Origin: Rhodococcus sp. NBC_00297
GTDB taxonomy: Bacteria; Actinomycetota; Actinomycetes; Mycobacteriales; Mycobacteriaceae
DNA: 64,000 nucleotides
Reading direction: 5' to 3'
Assembly: GCF_036173065.1 (NCBI RefSeq)
Contig: NZ_CP108041.1
Coordinates: 4,219,001-4,283,000, forward strand
The notes below the pieces were generated by a model. It did not search any database. It saw nothing but the letters and a program-made list of their open reading frames with translations, and was not told the origin of the DNA. Positions within the stretch are counted from its first letter, which is position 1, and every line of letters begins with the position of its first letter. Positions 18,291-25,571 of the stretch are shown here, piece by piece. A program made the position numbers and the translations under genes.

Positions 18291-19864
18291 GCACCGACCG
18301 CCGGAGCCGGGTACTGGCTCTGTGGTGCCCCGACTGGCCTGCCGTGGCCGCTGCCGCCGCGGCGGAGATCCCGGCCTCGTCGCCGGTGGCGGTGGTCTCC
18401 GCCAATCGCGTCGTCGCCTGCTCCGCGACGGCACGCGCCGAGGGGGTCCGTCGCGGCGGACGTCGCCGTGAGTCGCAGGCCCGCTGTCCGGAACTGTATG
18501 TGGCGCGGGCGGATCCGGATCGTGACGCGCGACTGTTCGAGCCGGTCGCGTCGGCGGTGGACGAGGTGGTGCCCGGTATCGAGGTGCTGCGGCCCGGCCT
18601 GTTGCTGCTGTCGGCGCGCGGTGCGGCGCGGTACTTCGGTTCGGAGGAGGCCGCGGCGGAGCGACTGGTGGACACCGTCGCGGCGGTCGGTGTCGAGTGC
18701 CAGGTGGGGATCGCCGACGAGGTGTCGACGGCCGTCGTCGCGGCTCGGCACGGCGCGATCGTGCCGCGGGGGAGCGGCGCGCAGTTCCTGGCTCCGCTCC
18801 CGGTGGCCGAGTTGTCGGCGGAACCGTCTCTCGCGGCGCCGGAGCGGGTGGACCTGGTGGATCTGCTGGTGCGGCTGGGTCTGCGCACGGTGGGGGACTT
18901 CGGGGCACTGTCACCGGTGGACGTGGCCTCCCGCTTCGGCACCGACGCGGTCCTCGCGCACCGCAGCGCGCGAGGTGAGCCGGAGCGGCCGCCCTCGGCG
19001 CGGGTACTTCCTCCCGATCTCGAGGTCGAGTACCGCTGCGACCCTCCGATCGATCGCGTCGACGCGGCGGCGTTCGCGGGTCGCGCCCTGGCCGAGAGAC
19101 TGCACGTGACGCTGTCGGCCGCGGCCGTGGCCTGCACCCGGTTGCTGGTGCAGGCCACCACGGCCAACGGTGAACACCTCTCCCGCACGTGGCGATGCGC
19201 GGAACCGCTCACTCCCGAGGGCACCGCGGATCGCGTGCGATGGCAGCTCGACGGCTGGCTCACCGGCCGCAGTGAGAACAAGCCGACCGCCGGCATCGTC
19301 CTGCTGCGTCTCGAGCCGGTGGAGGTGGTGTCGGCGGGTGCGCTGCAGCTGGGACTGTGGGGCGGAGTCGGCGACGAGGACGAGCGGGCCCGCCGTGCCC
19401 TGGTGCGGGTGCAGGGTCTGCTGGGCGGCGACGCCGTCCAGGTGGGTGTGCTCAGCGGTGGTCGGGGGCCGGGTGAGCGCGTGACGATACTGCCGTGGGG
19501 CGACGAGCCGGTGCCCGATGCTGATCCCTCCGCTCCGTGGCCCGGCCGGTTGCCGTCCCCGTCGCCCTCGGCGCTGATGCCGACGCGTCCGGAGATCGCC
19601 GTGACCGACGAGTCGGGAGTGGCGGTGCAGGTCACCGAGCGCGGCATGTTCGATCGCGTGCCCGGCCGGGTCGACTGGGGATCGCGGAGCTGGGTGCTGC
19701 ACGGCTGGGCGGGACCGTGGGCCGCGGACGAGCGGTGGTGGGATCTCGGCGCCACCTCCACGGCCCGCCAGGTGGCACGGGCGCAGGTGCTGCTGGAGGA
19801 CACCCGTGCCCTGCTGGTCCTGCACGACGGTGGACGATGGTTCGTGGAAGGGATCTACGAATGA
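18287..19864 (+). CDS. imuB: ImuB, catalytically inactive Y-family polymerase homologue
   Basis: The 525-residue Y-family relative starts at GTG 18287. The first metal-binding motif of active enzymes is replaced by LALWCPDWPAVAA and the SxDE motif by LLLLSARGAARYFG, so the catalytic acids are lost, as in other ImuB proteins. The fingers, palm and little-finger outline is retained, with the helix-hairpin-helix part LGLRTVGDFGALSP. A beta-clamp binding motif QLGLW begins at Q354, and a long C-terminal region follows for contacts with ImuA' and DnaE2. ImuB acts as the hub that brings DnaE2 to the sliding clamp. It overlaps dinB by ATGA. Confidence 0.92.
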   Translation: MSTDRRSRVLALWCPDWPAVAAAAAAEIPASSPVAVVSANRVVACSATARAEGVRRGGRRRESQARCPELYVARADPDRDARLFEPVASAVDEVVPGIEVLRPGLLLLSARGAARYFGSEEAAAERLVDTVAAVGVECQVGIADEVSTAVVAARHGAIVPRGSGAQFLAPLPVAELSAEPSLAAPERVDLVDLLVRLGLRTVGDFGALSPVDVASRFGTDAVLAHRSARGEPERPPSARVLPPDLEVEYRCDPPIDRVDAAAFAGRALAERLHVTLSAAAVACTRLLVQATTANGEHLSRTWRCAEPLTPEGTADRVRWQLDGWLTGRSENKPTAGIVLLRLEPVEVVSAGALQLGLWGGVGDEDERARRALVRVQGLLGGDAVQVGVLSGGRGPGERVTILPWGDEPVPDADPSAPWPGRLPSPSPSALMPTRPEIAVTDESGVAVQVTERGMFDRVPGRVDWGSRSWVLHGWAGPWAADERWWDLGATSTARQVARAQVLLEDTRALLVLHDGGRWFVEGIYE

Positions 19865-21096
19865 CGGCGGAACGCGCACGGGAACGCACGGGCGAGGCCA
19901 CGATCCTGCATGCGGACCTCGACTCCTTCTACTCCTCGGTGGAGCAGCGGGACGACCCGTCGCTGCGCGGGCGACCCGTCATCGTCGGCGGTGGTGTGGT
20001 TCTGGCGGCGAGCTACGAGGCCAAGGCCTTCGGCGTGAAGACGGCCATGGGTGGCCGGCAGGCGCGCGCTCTGTGCCCGCAGGCGGTGGTGGTGCCGCCC
20101 CGGATGGCCGCCTACTCGCAGGCGAGCAAGGACGTCTTCGAGGTGTTCGAGAACGTCACCCCGCTGGTCGAGGGCATCTCCATCGACGAGGCCTTCCTCG
20201 ACGTCACCGGGTTGGCGCGGCTGTCCGGATCGCCGTCGGACATCGCTCGGGACCTGCGTCGCACGGTGGCGGAGGACGTCGGTCTCCCCATCACCGTCGG
20301 GGTGGCGCGCACCAAGTTCCTCGCCAAGATCGCCAGTGCCGTCGCCAAGCCCGACGGCCTGCTGGAGGTTCCGCCGGACCGTGAGCTCGAGTTCCTGCAT
20401 CCGCTTCCGGTGGAGCGCATGTGGGGCGTCGGCAGGATCACCGCCGACAAGCTGTACGCGCAGGGCATCCGCACCATCGGTGACCTCGCCGCGCACCGCG
20501 AGGGCGCGCTGGCCGCCGTCCTCGGATCGGCCGCGGGTCGGCACCTGCACGCCCTGTCTAACGGTGTCGACGCGCGCCGGGTGAGCACCGGCAGGAGCCG
20601 GCGGTCGGTGGGCGCCCAACATGCTCTGGGGCGTCGTCACAAGACCCCGGCGGACATCGACGCAGCCCTCGTCGGACTGGTCGACCGTGTCACTCACCGC
20701 ATGCGGAAGGGTCACCGGGCAGGTCGCACGATCACGCTGCGCCTGCGTTTCGACGACTTCACGCGAGCGACGCGATCCACGACGCTGAGCCGCGCGACGG
20801 CCGACACCCACGTCGTGCTCACCGCGGCCCGATCGCTGCTGGGCGCATCGATGTCGACCATCACGATGCAGGGCCTCACCCTTGTCGGCGTGGCGGTGTC
20901 GAATCTCGAGGACGGCGCCGCGATGCAGCTCGAGCTGCCGTTCGAGACGCCGGAGGACGAGCATCCGACCATCGACCGGACGGCCCTGGACGAGGCGCTC
21001 GACGGAGTGCAGCGCCGGTTCGGCACCTCCGCGCTCACGCGCGGTGTGCTGCTCGGGCGAGAGGAGCAGACATCGGTGCCCATGCTCCACGAGTGA
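19861..21096 (+). CDS. dinB: DNA polymerase IV (Y-family), DinB
   Basis: The 411-residue active-type Y-family polymerase has catalytic acids in HADLDSFYSSVE (D19) and SIDEAFLD (D109, E110), the steric-gate region VEQRDDP, and the AGRTITLRLRFDDFTRATRS little finger. A C-terminal clamp-binding motif QLELPF lies near residue 357. ATG at 19861 overlaps the imuB stop, so dinB is the third gene of the LexA-boxed operon. It carries out low-fidelity translesion synthesis. In M. tuberculosis the dinB genes are elsewhere and not part of imuA'-imuB, so this linkage is notable. Confidence 0.93.
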   Translation: MTAERARERTGEATILHADLDSFYSSVEQRDDPSLRGRPVIVGGGVVLAASYEAKAFGVKTAMGGRQARALCPQAVVVPPRMAAYSQASKDVFEVFENVTPLVEGISIDEAFLDVTGLARLSGSPSDIARDLRRTVAEDVGLPITVGVARTKFLAKIASAVAKPDGLLEVPPDRELEFLHPLPVERMWGVGRITADKLYAQGIRTIGDLAAHREGALAAVLGSAAGRHLHALSNGVDARRVSTGRSRRSVGAQHALGRRHKTPADIDAALVGLVDRVTHRMRKGHRAGRTITLRLRFDDFTRATRSTTLSRATADTHVVLTAARSLLGASMSTITMQGLTLVGVAVSNLEDGAAMQLELPFETPEDEHPTIDRTALDEALDGVQRRFGTSALTRGVLLGREEQTSVPMLHE

Positions 21097-21124
21097 GGGT
21101 CGGCGCCTCTGGGAGGATGGCTCG

Positions 21125-21904
21125 ATGATCATGACGGACGGCGTGGTGGACGCCGAGGGCGTGCGGCTGCACTATCGAGATTCCGGTGGTGCCGACGTGC
21201 TGGGGTCGCCCGTCGTGCTGGTGCACGGCATGGGCGGCGACGGCCACACCTGGGACGCGTTCGCGCGCACGCTGGTTCGGCGGGGCCGCCGTGTCGTCGT
21301 CCCCGACCTCCGCGGGCACGGCCGCAGCGGACGCGCACGGAGTTACCTGTTCGGTGAGTTCGGCGACGACCTCGAGGCGCTCCTGGATCATCTCTCGCTG
21401 ACTCGCGTCGACCTCGTCGGCCACTCCCTGGGAGGCCACGCCGCGACGCTCGTCGCCCAACGCCGTCCGACGACAGTGCGCAAGCTCGTGGTCGAGGAGG
21501 CCCCACTCCCCATCCGTCCTGGTGACGAGACCCCGTCGATCACGACGAAGTTCCCGTCCGCGCGCGAACTGTTGCACGCCACGACCAGCGTGATCCGACA
21601 CCCCCGCGCCGTGCTGGCCTTCGATCGGTCGATGACCTCGTCCGCGCTCACCCAGTTCCGCGCCCCCGATCCGCTGTGGTGGGAGGCGCTGGCGCACATG
21701 GAGAGTGATGTGCTGTTGGTCGTGGGTGGTCCCACCGGCATGGTCGACCGCGCGCGCCTCGAGGCGATGACGGCGCTGGTGCCGCGCAGCCGGGTCGTCG
21801 CCGTGGACAGCGGCCACAGTGTGCATCGGGATCGGTTCGCCGAGTTCGACGCCGCGGTCGGCCCGTTCCTCGCCGAGCACCAGGAAACTCCCCGCGCCCT
21901 GTGA
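21125..21904 (+). CDS. Alpha/beta hydrolase
   Basis: The 259-residue alpha/beta-hydrolase has the oxyanion motif LVHGMGGDGHTW, the strand-4 segment VVPDLRGHGRSGR, the nucleophile elbow GHSLGG, and the late histidine GHSVHRD; a catalytic Asp is likely in the segment LVVGGPTGMVDRARLEAM. A cap region lies at about 130-190. ATG at 21125 has GGGAGGATGG upstream; ATG at 21131 is an alternative. It starts 28 bp after dinB and may be read from the same transcript, but no DNA-repair role follows from its sequence. The substrate is unknown. Confidence 0.88.
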   Translation: MIMTDGVVDAEGVRLHYRDSGGADVLGSPVVLVHGMGGDGHTWDAFARTLVRRGRRVVVPDLRGHGRSGRARSYLFGEFGDDLEALLDHLSLTRVDLVGHSLGGHAATLVAQRRPTTVRKLVVEEAPLPIRPGDETPSITTKFPSARELLHATTSVIRHPRAVLAFDRSMTSSALTQFRAPDPLWWEALAHMESDVLLVVGGPTGMVDRARLEAMTALVPRSRVVAVDSGHSVHRDRFAEFDAAVGPFLAEHQETPRAL

Positions 21905-21953
21905 GAGGTCCAGAACCGACGACGTCCTCGCCGTCCCTGGCGACCACAGTCGT

Positions 21954-21959
21954 TACCGT
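21954..21959 (+). promoter_or_regulatory. -10 element TACCGT, leaderless start
   Basis: TACCGT ends six bases before the ATG at 21966. The surrounding GTTACCGTCG recurs before the start at 22557. Confidence 0.55.
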
Positions 21960-21965
21960 CGGCGC

Positions 21966-22514
21966 ATGACGGCACCCACCCAGCAGTTCACCGTGACCCG
22001 GACCGACGGCGAACTCGCTGCTCGGGCCCTGATGTACGCCGTGTCCGAGCTCAGCCTCATCAGGGTCACCGGCCAGGGCGGGGCCGCCTACGCGCAACTG
22101 CAGGTGTGTCCGTCGGGTGCGCGCTACCGGTCGGTCGTCGACGGGATGAGTCCACGCGCCGCGCGGGAGCTGACCAACGGATACCACGCCAACTTCCACC
22201 ACCCGGTGCTCTACGCGGCGGCGCTGCGGCTGGGCGCCGTGCGGCTCGCCGAGCTGGTTCCCATGTCGCGGTCGTTGCGCGCGGTGCTCGTCGCCGCCCC
22301 GGCCGTGGCGGCCACCGCGGACATCACCGAGAACGTCGTCAACCTCTACCTCCACCGCGACACCCGCCGCATCACCGACACGACCGCGACAGTGTCGAGT
22401 GCGCTCAGCATCGTCAAGTGGGGCGGGACGGTGGGACCGTTGGCCTACATGACCGTCGGCTTCCTCCCGATCTGGGGCCGAGCCGTGCGGGGCCGGTTCG
22501 CACGCGGTCGATAG
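21966..22514 (+). CDS. Hypothetical protein with possible C-terminal membrane segment
   Basis: The 182-residue protein has no recognised domain. The N-terminal half is soluble (RTDGELAARALMYAVSELSL). The middle has a hydrophobic helix RAVLVAAPAVAATADITENV, and the C-terminus has VKWGGTVGPLAYMTVGFLPI followed by a basic tail RAVRGRFARGR. It resembles a weakly membrane-associated protein, not a transporter. The ATG at 21966 has a TACCGT element six bases upstream and no ribosome binding site. The next gene, a degenerate sensor kinase, begins with the same promoter motif, so the two may be co-expressed. Confidence 0.7.
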   Translation: MTAPTQQFTVTRTDGELAARALMYAVSELSLIRVTGQGGAAYAQLQVCPSGARYRSVVDGMSPRAARELTNGYHANFHHPVLYAAALRLGAVRLAELVPMSRSLRAVLVAAPAVAATADITENVVNLYLHRDTRRITDTTATVSSALSIVKWGGTVGPLAYMTVGFLPIWGRAVRGRFARGR

Positions 22515-22544
22515 GACCGCACAGCCGCCGAACGATCCGCCGGT

Positions 22545-22550
22545 TACCGT
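22545..22550 (+). promoter_or_regulatory. -10 element TACCGT, leaderless start
   Basis: TACCGT ends six bases before ATG at 22557 and is embedded in the same GTTACCGTCG found upstream of the preceding gene. Confidence 0.55.
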
Positions 22551-22556
22551 CGTGTC

Positions 22557-23513
22557 ATGACCGTCACCCGGCCCCGCGCGGCGACGCTGTCGCTGCGGAG
22601 TCGCATCCGACTTCTCACGGTGAGCGTGGCGGCGCTGGCCGTCGCGATCTGCTCCTTCGTGATCTACATGGTCACCGAGGACGCTCTGCGTGCGCAGCTC
22701 GCCGATCGGGTGGGCCGGGACGCCGACAAGTTGATCGCCAGTGACTCCTCCGGACTCTCGCCCGCGGCCTTCGGTTTCGCTGCCGGACCTCGCGCGGGAC
22801 GCTATCTGCAGGTGGGCATCGTCAGCGAGGACGGTGACGTGTACTCCGCGTCCGGAAGTTTCACTCCGTTCGCCTCTCCCGACGGCGTGCTGGAACCGGT
22901 GGTCGCGTCGGTGGTCGCGGGGGAGTCGGACCGCGTCGTCACCGACCTGAACGGCTACGCGGTGGCCATCGAGAAGGCGCCGAGCGGGTCGACGGTGCTG
23001 GTCGGAGAGTCCTACCGGTCGCTCGACGGGGTGATGAGTGGACTGCTTCTCATCTTCGTCACGGTGGGCGGCGCACTGGTGGTGCTGGCAGGGCTGTCGG
23101 GGTACCTGGTGGCGCGGACGGGCCTGCGCCCGGTCGGAAGACTCACCCGCGCCACGCGGCGGATCACCGAGACCGGCGACCTCAGTCCGGTGGCCGTGGT
23201 GGGTGACGACGAACTGGCGCATCTCGCCGATCGGTTCAACGACATGCTGGCGGCCCTGCAACGCTCGCGGCTCGCACAGAACCACCTCATCGTCGACGCG
23301 GGTACCGAGCTGCTGGCGCCGCTCACCGCCTTGCGCACCAACATCGAGTTGCTCATCGAGATCGGTGACCCCGATCGTGCGCCCGCGGTGCCGCTGGATC
23401 AGGATGCGGTGGACCAACTTCGGCGCGACATCGTCGATCAGCTGGACGAGGTCGCACGCCGTATCCACCGCCTCGTCGACGAGGCGCGGGAGGCGCACAC
23501 GCGGGACGGGTGA
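22557..23513 (+). CDS. Truncated MprB-like sensor kinase lacking phospho-histidine and ATPase domain
   Basis: The 318-residue protein has the front half of an MprB-type sensor. Membrane helix 1 is at about residues 20-40, an extracytoplasmic loop covers 41-158, membrane helix 2 is at about 160-183, and a HAMP linker (ARTGLRPVGRLTRATRRI) follows. The dimerisation helix then reads LIVDAGTELLAPLTALRTNIEL, quoted here as IVDAGTELLAPL plus TALRTNIEL. Active relatives have ADAGHELRTPLTSLRTN at this place, so the histidine is Thr250 and the ELRTP box is ELLAP. The protein stops after the second DHp helix; no ATPase domain or response regulator lies nearby. The frame is clean, with no sign of a recent frameshift, and a regulator on the other strand begins one base after its stop. 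Confidence 0.85.
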   Translation: MTVTRPRAATLSLRSRIRLLTVSVAALAVAICSFVIYMVTEDALRAQLADRVGRDADKLIASDSSGLSPAAFGFAAGPRAGRYLQVGIVSEDGDVYSASGSFTPFASPDGVLEPVVASVVAGESDRVVTDLNGYAVAIEKAPSGSTVLVGESYRSLDGVMSGLLLIFVTVGGALVVLAGLSGYLVARTGLRPVGRLTRATRRITETGDLSPVAVVGDDELAHLADRFNDMLAALQRSRLAQNHLIVDAGTELLAPLTALRTNIELLIEIGDPDRAPAVPLDQDAVDQLRRDIVDQLDEVARRIHRLVDEAREAHTRDG

Positions 23514-23514
23514 G

Positions 23515-24339
23515 TCAGGTGTCCGCTCGGTAGCGCGCGGGGGGACCACCCACCAGGGCGGTGAACGCCCGAATCAAATGGCTCTGATCCGCGTATCCGA
23601 GGTCGGCGGCGAGCGCCGCCCAGTCCACCGTGCCGTCGGTGTGCGCGGCACCCGCCACGTCCAGGAGTCGGCACCGCTGCACCACCCACTTGGGCCCGAC
23701 GCCGACATGGTCGGCGAACTGTCTCTGCAGCGTCCGCAGGCTCACTCCCGCACGATCCGCGAGCTGCTGCGCCCGGATGACCGTCGTGTCCGTCTCGGCC
23801 AGCTCCACGAGGTCCGCGATGTCGGCGGCCACGGGGTCGGCCGTCGCGGTCCGCTCGATCAGCCACGAGGACAGTCGGTCCACACACGTGGTGACGTCCG
23901 CGTCCGGGTCGAGGAGGAGACCGGCGAGTCGGCGATCGTCGGTGCCCAGCACGTCCGCGACGGTCCCGACCCGATCGGTCATCGAGCTCACGGGCCGGCC
24001 GAGAACGGGGCGGAAACCTGCGGGACGGAACGCTGCGGCGACCGTGCGCCCGTCGCCGACGAGGGTGCGCTGGAAGCGACGTCGCATCACGCCGTGCACC
24101 AGCAGCCGCGGAGCGCCGTCCCGAGATTCCGCCGTCAGATGGACCACCGGGCGCGGGACGACCTCCTGCACGTGCGGTTCGGGGCAGTGCCACTCCACCC
24201 ACCAGAAGTAGTCGACGAGGGTCGCGAGGCCGTCGGGAGGGCGGGAGCGGCCGACGGTGATCCGACCCTCCGCACGCGCGGGGTGCAGGATCGCCGACTG
24301 CGCCCGTCGGCCTGCTCGGGTCAACGGATCCTCCGTCAC
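23515..24339 (-). CDS. AraC-family transcriptional regulator
   Basis: The 274-residue protein ends in an AraC/XylS DNA-binding domain with two helix-turn-helices: AQQLADRAGVSLRTLQRQFA and DWAALAADLGYADQSHLIRA followed by GGPPARYR. The N-terminal part (LVDYFWWVEWHCPEPHVQEV, PVVHLTAESRDG) is of the DUF6597-type ligand-binding fold, recalled from memory. GTG at 24339 is favoured by TACGGT seven bases upstream; the frame continues further without signals. It is divergent from the VOC-family gene at 24412 and probably controls it. Confidence 0.88.
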   Translation of the reverse strand: MTEDPLTRAGRRAQSAILHPARAEGRITVGRSRPPDGLATLVDYFWWVEWHCPEPHVQEVVPRPVVHLTAESRDGAPRLLVHGVMRRRFQRTLVGDGRTVAAAFRPAGFRPVLGRPVSSMTDRVGTVADVLGTDDRRLAGLLLDPDADVTTCVDRLSSWLIERTATADPVAADIADLVELAETDTTVIRAQQLADRAGVSLRTLQRQFADHVGVGPKWVVQRCRLLDVAGAAHTDGTVDWAALAADLGYADQSHLIRAFTALVGGPPARYRADT

Positions 24340-24346
24340 GGAGCGA

Positions 24347-24352
24347 ACCGTA
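24347..24352 (-). promoter_or_regulatory. -10 element TACGGT, leaderless start of the AraC gene
   Basis: On the minus strand TACGGT ends seven bases before the GTG at 24339, in the 72-bp divergent gap. Confidence 0.5.
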
Positions 24353-24411
24353 CCGCTCGGGGTGGCGCGTTTGTTCAAGTCACGGTGTCGATCGTGAGGG
24401 AGGCTGAGGTC

Positions 24412-24789
24412 ATGACGACGACGCGACTGGCGATGACGACCCTGGACTGTGCCGAGGTTCCTCCGGTGGCCGAGTTCTGGGCGGCGTTCCTCGGTCTGAC
24501 CCAGACGATGGGTGACGGCGAGAACTACGCCATGCTCGCTCCCGCGAACGGGGGCCCGGCGCTGGGCTTCGGCCGCGTGGACGGCTATCGGCCACCCGCC
24601 TGGCCGGACCCCGACGGGAGCAAACAGTTCCACTTCGACATCGCGGTCGAGGACATCCCGGTGGCCGAGGCCCGTGCGATCGAGCTGGGGGCGACGCTCG
24701 CCGAGCCGCAGCCGGGCGAGACGTGGCGCGTTCTCCTCGATCCGGCCGGCCATCCGTTCTGCCTGACGGATGCCGCCAACTGGGGCTGA
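24412..24789 (+). CDS. VOC (glyoxalase/dioxygenase-like) family protein
   Basis: The 125-residue protein has the paired beta-alpha-beta-beta-beta units of the vicinal-oxygen-chelate fold: LAMTTLDCAEVPPVAEFWAA in the first half, and HFDIAVEDIPVAEARAIELG with LLDPAGHPFCLTD in the second. FHFDI and the final DPAGHPFCL are characteristic of the glyoxalase-like subfamily often annotated as bleomycin-resistance-like. Substrate unknown. GAGGGAGG lies 8-10 bases before the ATG. It is divergent from the AraC regulator and followed after 54 bp by the ABM gene. Confidence 0.88.
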   Translation: MTTTRLAMTTLDCAEVPPVAEFWAAFLGLTQTMGDGENYAMLAPANGGPALGFGRVDGYRPPAWPDPDGSKQFHFDIAVEDIPVAEARAIELGATLAEPQPGETWRVLLDPAGHPFCLTDAANWG

Positions 24790-24843
24790 CCACACGCGTG
24801 GTGAACTGGCATCGACAGCGATCCCCGACCGAACGGACGTCCC

Positions 24844-25134
24844 GTGGCCATCACCGCTCTGCTCGAACTGCGTCTCGATCCCGCCCGCCTCGAGGAGTCG
24901 CACCGCATCATCGACGAGACCCTCGTCGCCACCCGTGCGTTCGAGGGATGCCTCGGTGTCGAGGTGACGGCGGACGTGAAGGATCCGGCGCACGTCGTCA
25001 TCGTCGAGAGCTGGGCCAGCGTCGAGGCCGACGCCGCCTACCGCGCGTTCCGGGCGACGCCCGAGGGTCGCAGTGAACTCGGTTCGATCGTCACCGCGGC
25101 GCCGGTGCTGACCGTGCTGGCGCCCGTTCGATGA
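24844..25134 (+). CDS. Antibiotic biosynthesis monooxygenase (ABM) domain protein
   Basis: The 96-residue single-domain ferredoxin-like protein shows the typical LELRLDPARLEESHRIIDET, FEGCLGVEV, HVVIVESWASVEADAAYRAF pattern. ABM proteins are dimeric cofactor-independent oxygenases or haem-degrading enzymes, and many are of unknown substrate. GTG at 24844 follows CCC with no clear ribosome binding site. The ATG of the next gene, ribH2, overlaps its stop (ATGA), so both are translated together; this suggests a role near flavin or quinone chemistry, which is inference. Confidence 0.85.
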   Translation: MAITALLELRLDPARLEESHRIIDETLVATRAFEGCLGVEVTADVKDPAHVVIVESWASVEADAAYRAFRATPEGRSELGSIVTAAPVLTVLAPVR

Positions 25135-25571
25135 CGACGGACGCGACTCCCTCGGTGGCCTTCGTCCAGGCCACCTGGCATCGCGAACTGGTGGACCGGG
25201 TGCGCCAGGGTTTCGTGCGGGAGTTCGGGCGTGACGTGGACACCTTCGAGGTGCCCGGTGCGTTCGAGATCCCCCTGCACGCCAAGCGACTCGCGCTCAC
25301 GGGCCGGTACTCGGCCGTCGTCGCGGCGGCGCTGGTGGTGGACGGCGGTATCTACCGGCACGACTTCGTCGAGACGGCCGTCATCGACGGACTCATGCGG
25401 GTGCAGCTCGACACCGATGTGCCCGTGTTCTCGGTGGTGCTGACCCCGCACCACTTCCACGAGCATGCCGACCACACGAGCTTCTTCGCGGAGCACCTCG
25501 AGAAGAAGGGTGTCGAGGCGGCGAGCGCGGTGGTGCGCACGCTCGCGTCCCTCGACTCGATCGGCCGCTAG
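25131..25571 (+). CDS. ribH2: Type II 6,7-dimethyl-8-ribityllumazine synthase (RibH2-like)
   Basis: The 146-residue lumazine synthase catalyses the penultimate step of riboflavin synthesis. Its key stretches VPGAFEIPLHAKRLALTGRY, VVDGGIYRHDFVETAVIDGL and VLTPHHFHEHADH match the Brucella/Mesorhizobium RibH2 subtype rather than the icosahedral RibH1 of riboflavin operons. RibH2 forms decamers and can be regulated apart from the rib operon. No other rib gene is present here; the partner is the ABM gene, with an ATGA overlap. Its stop shares a CTAG tetranucleotide with the stop of the convergent sigma factor gene. Confidence 0.9.
   Translation: MTTDATPSVAFVQATWHRELVDRVRQGFVREFGRDVDTFEVPGAFEIPLHAKRLALTGRYSAVVAAALVVDGGIYRHDFVETAVIDGLMRVQLDTDVPVFSVVLTPHHFHEHADHTSFFAEHLEKKGVEAASAVVRTLASLDSIGR

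Noticed and set aside
22557-23513. Frameshifted remainder of the sensor kinase downstream
   Set aside because: I looked for an ATPase domain in the other frames after 23513; the DNA there is the AraC gene on the opposite strand with clear codon use.
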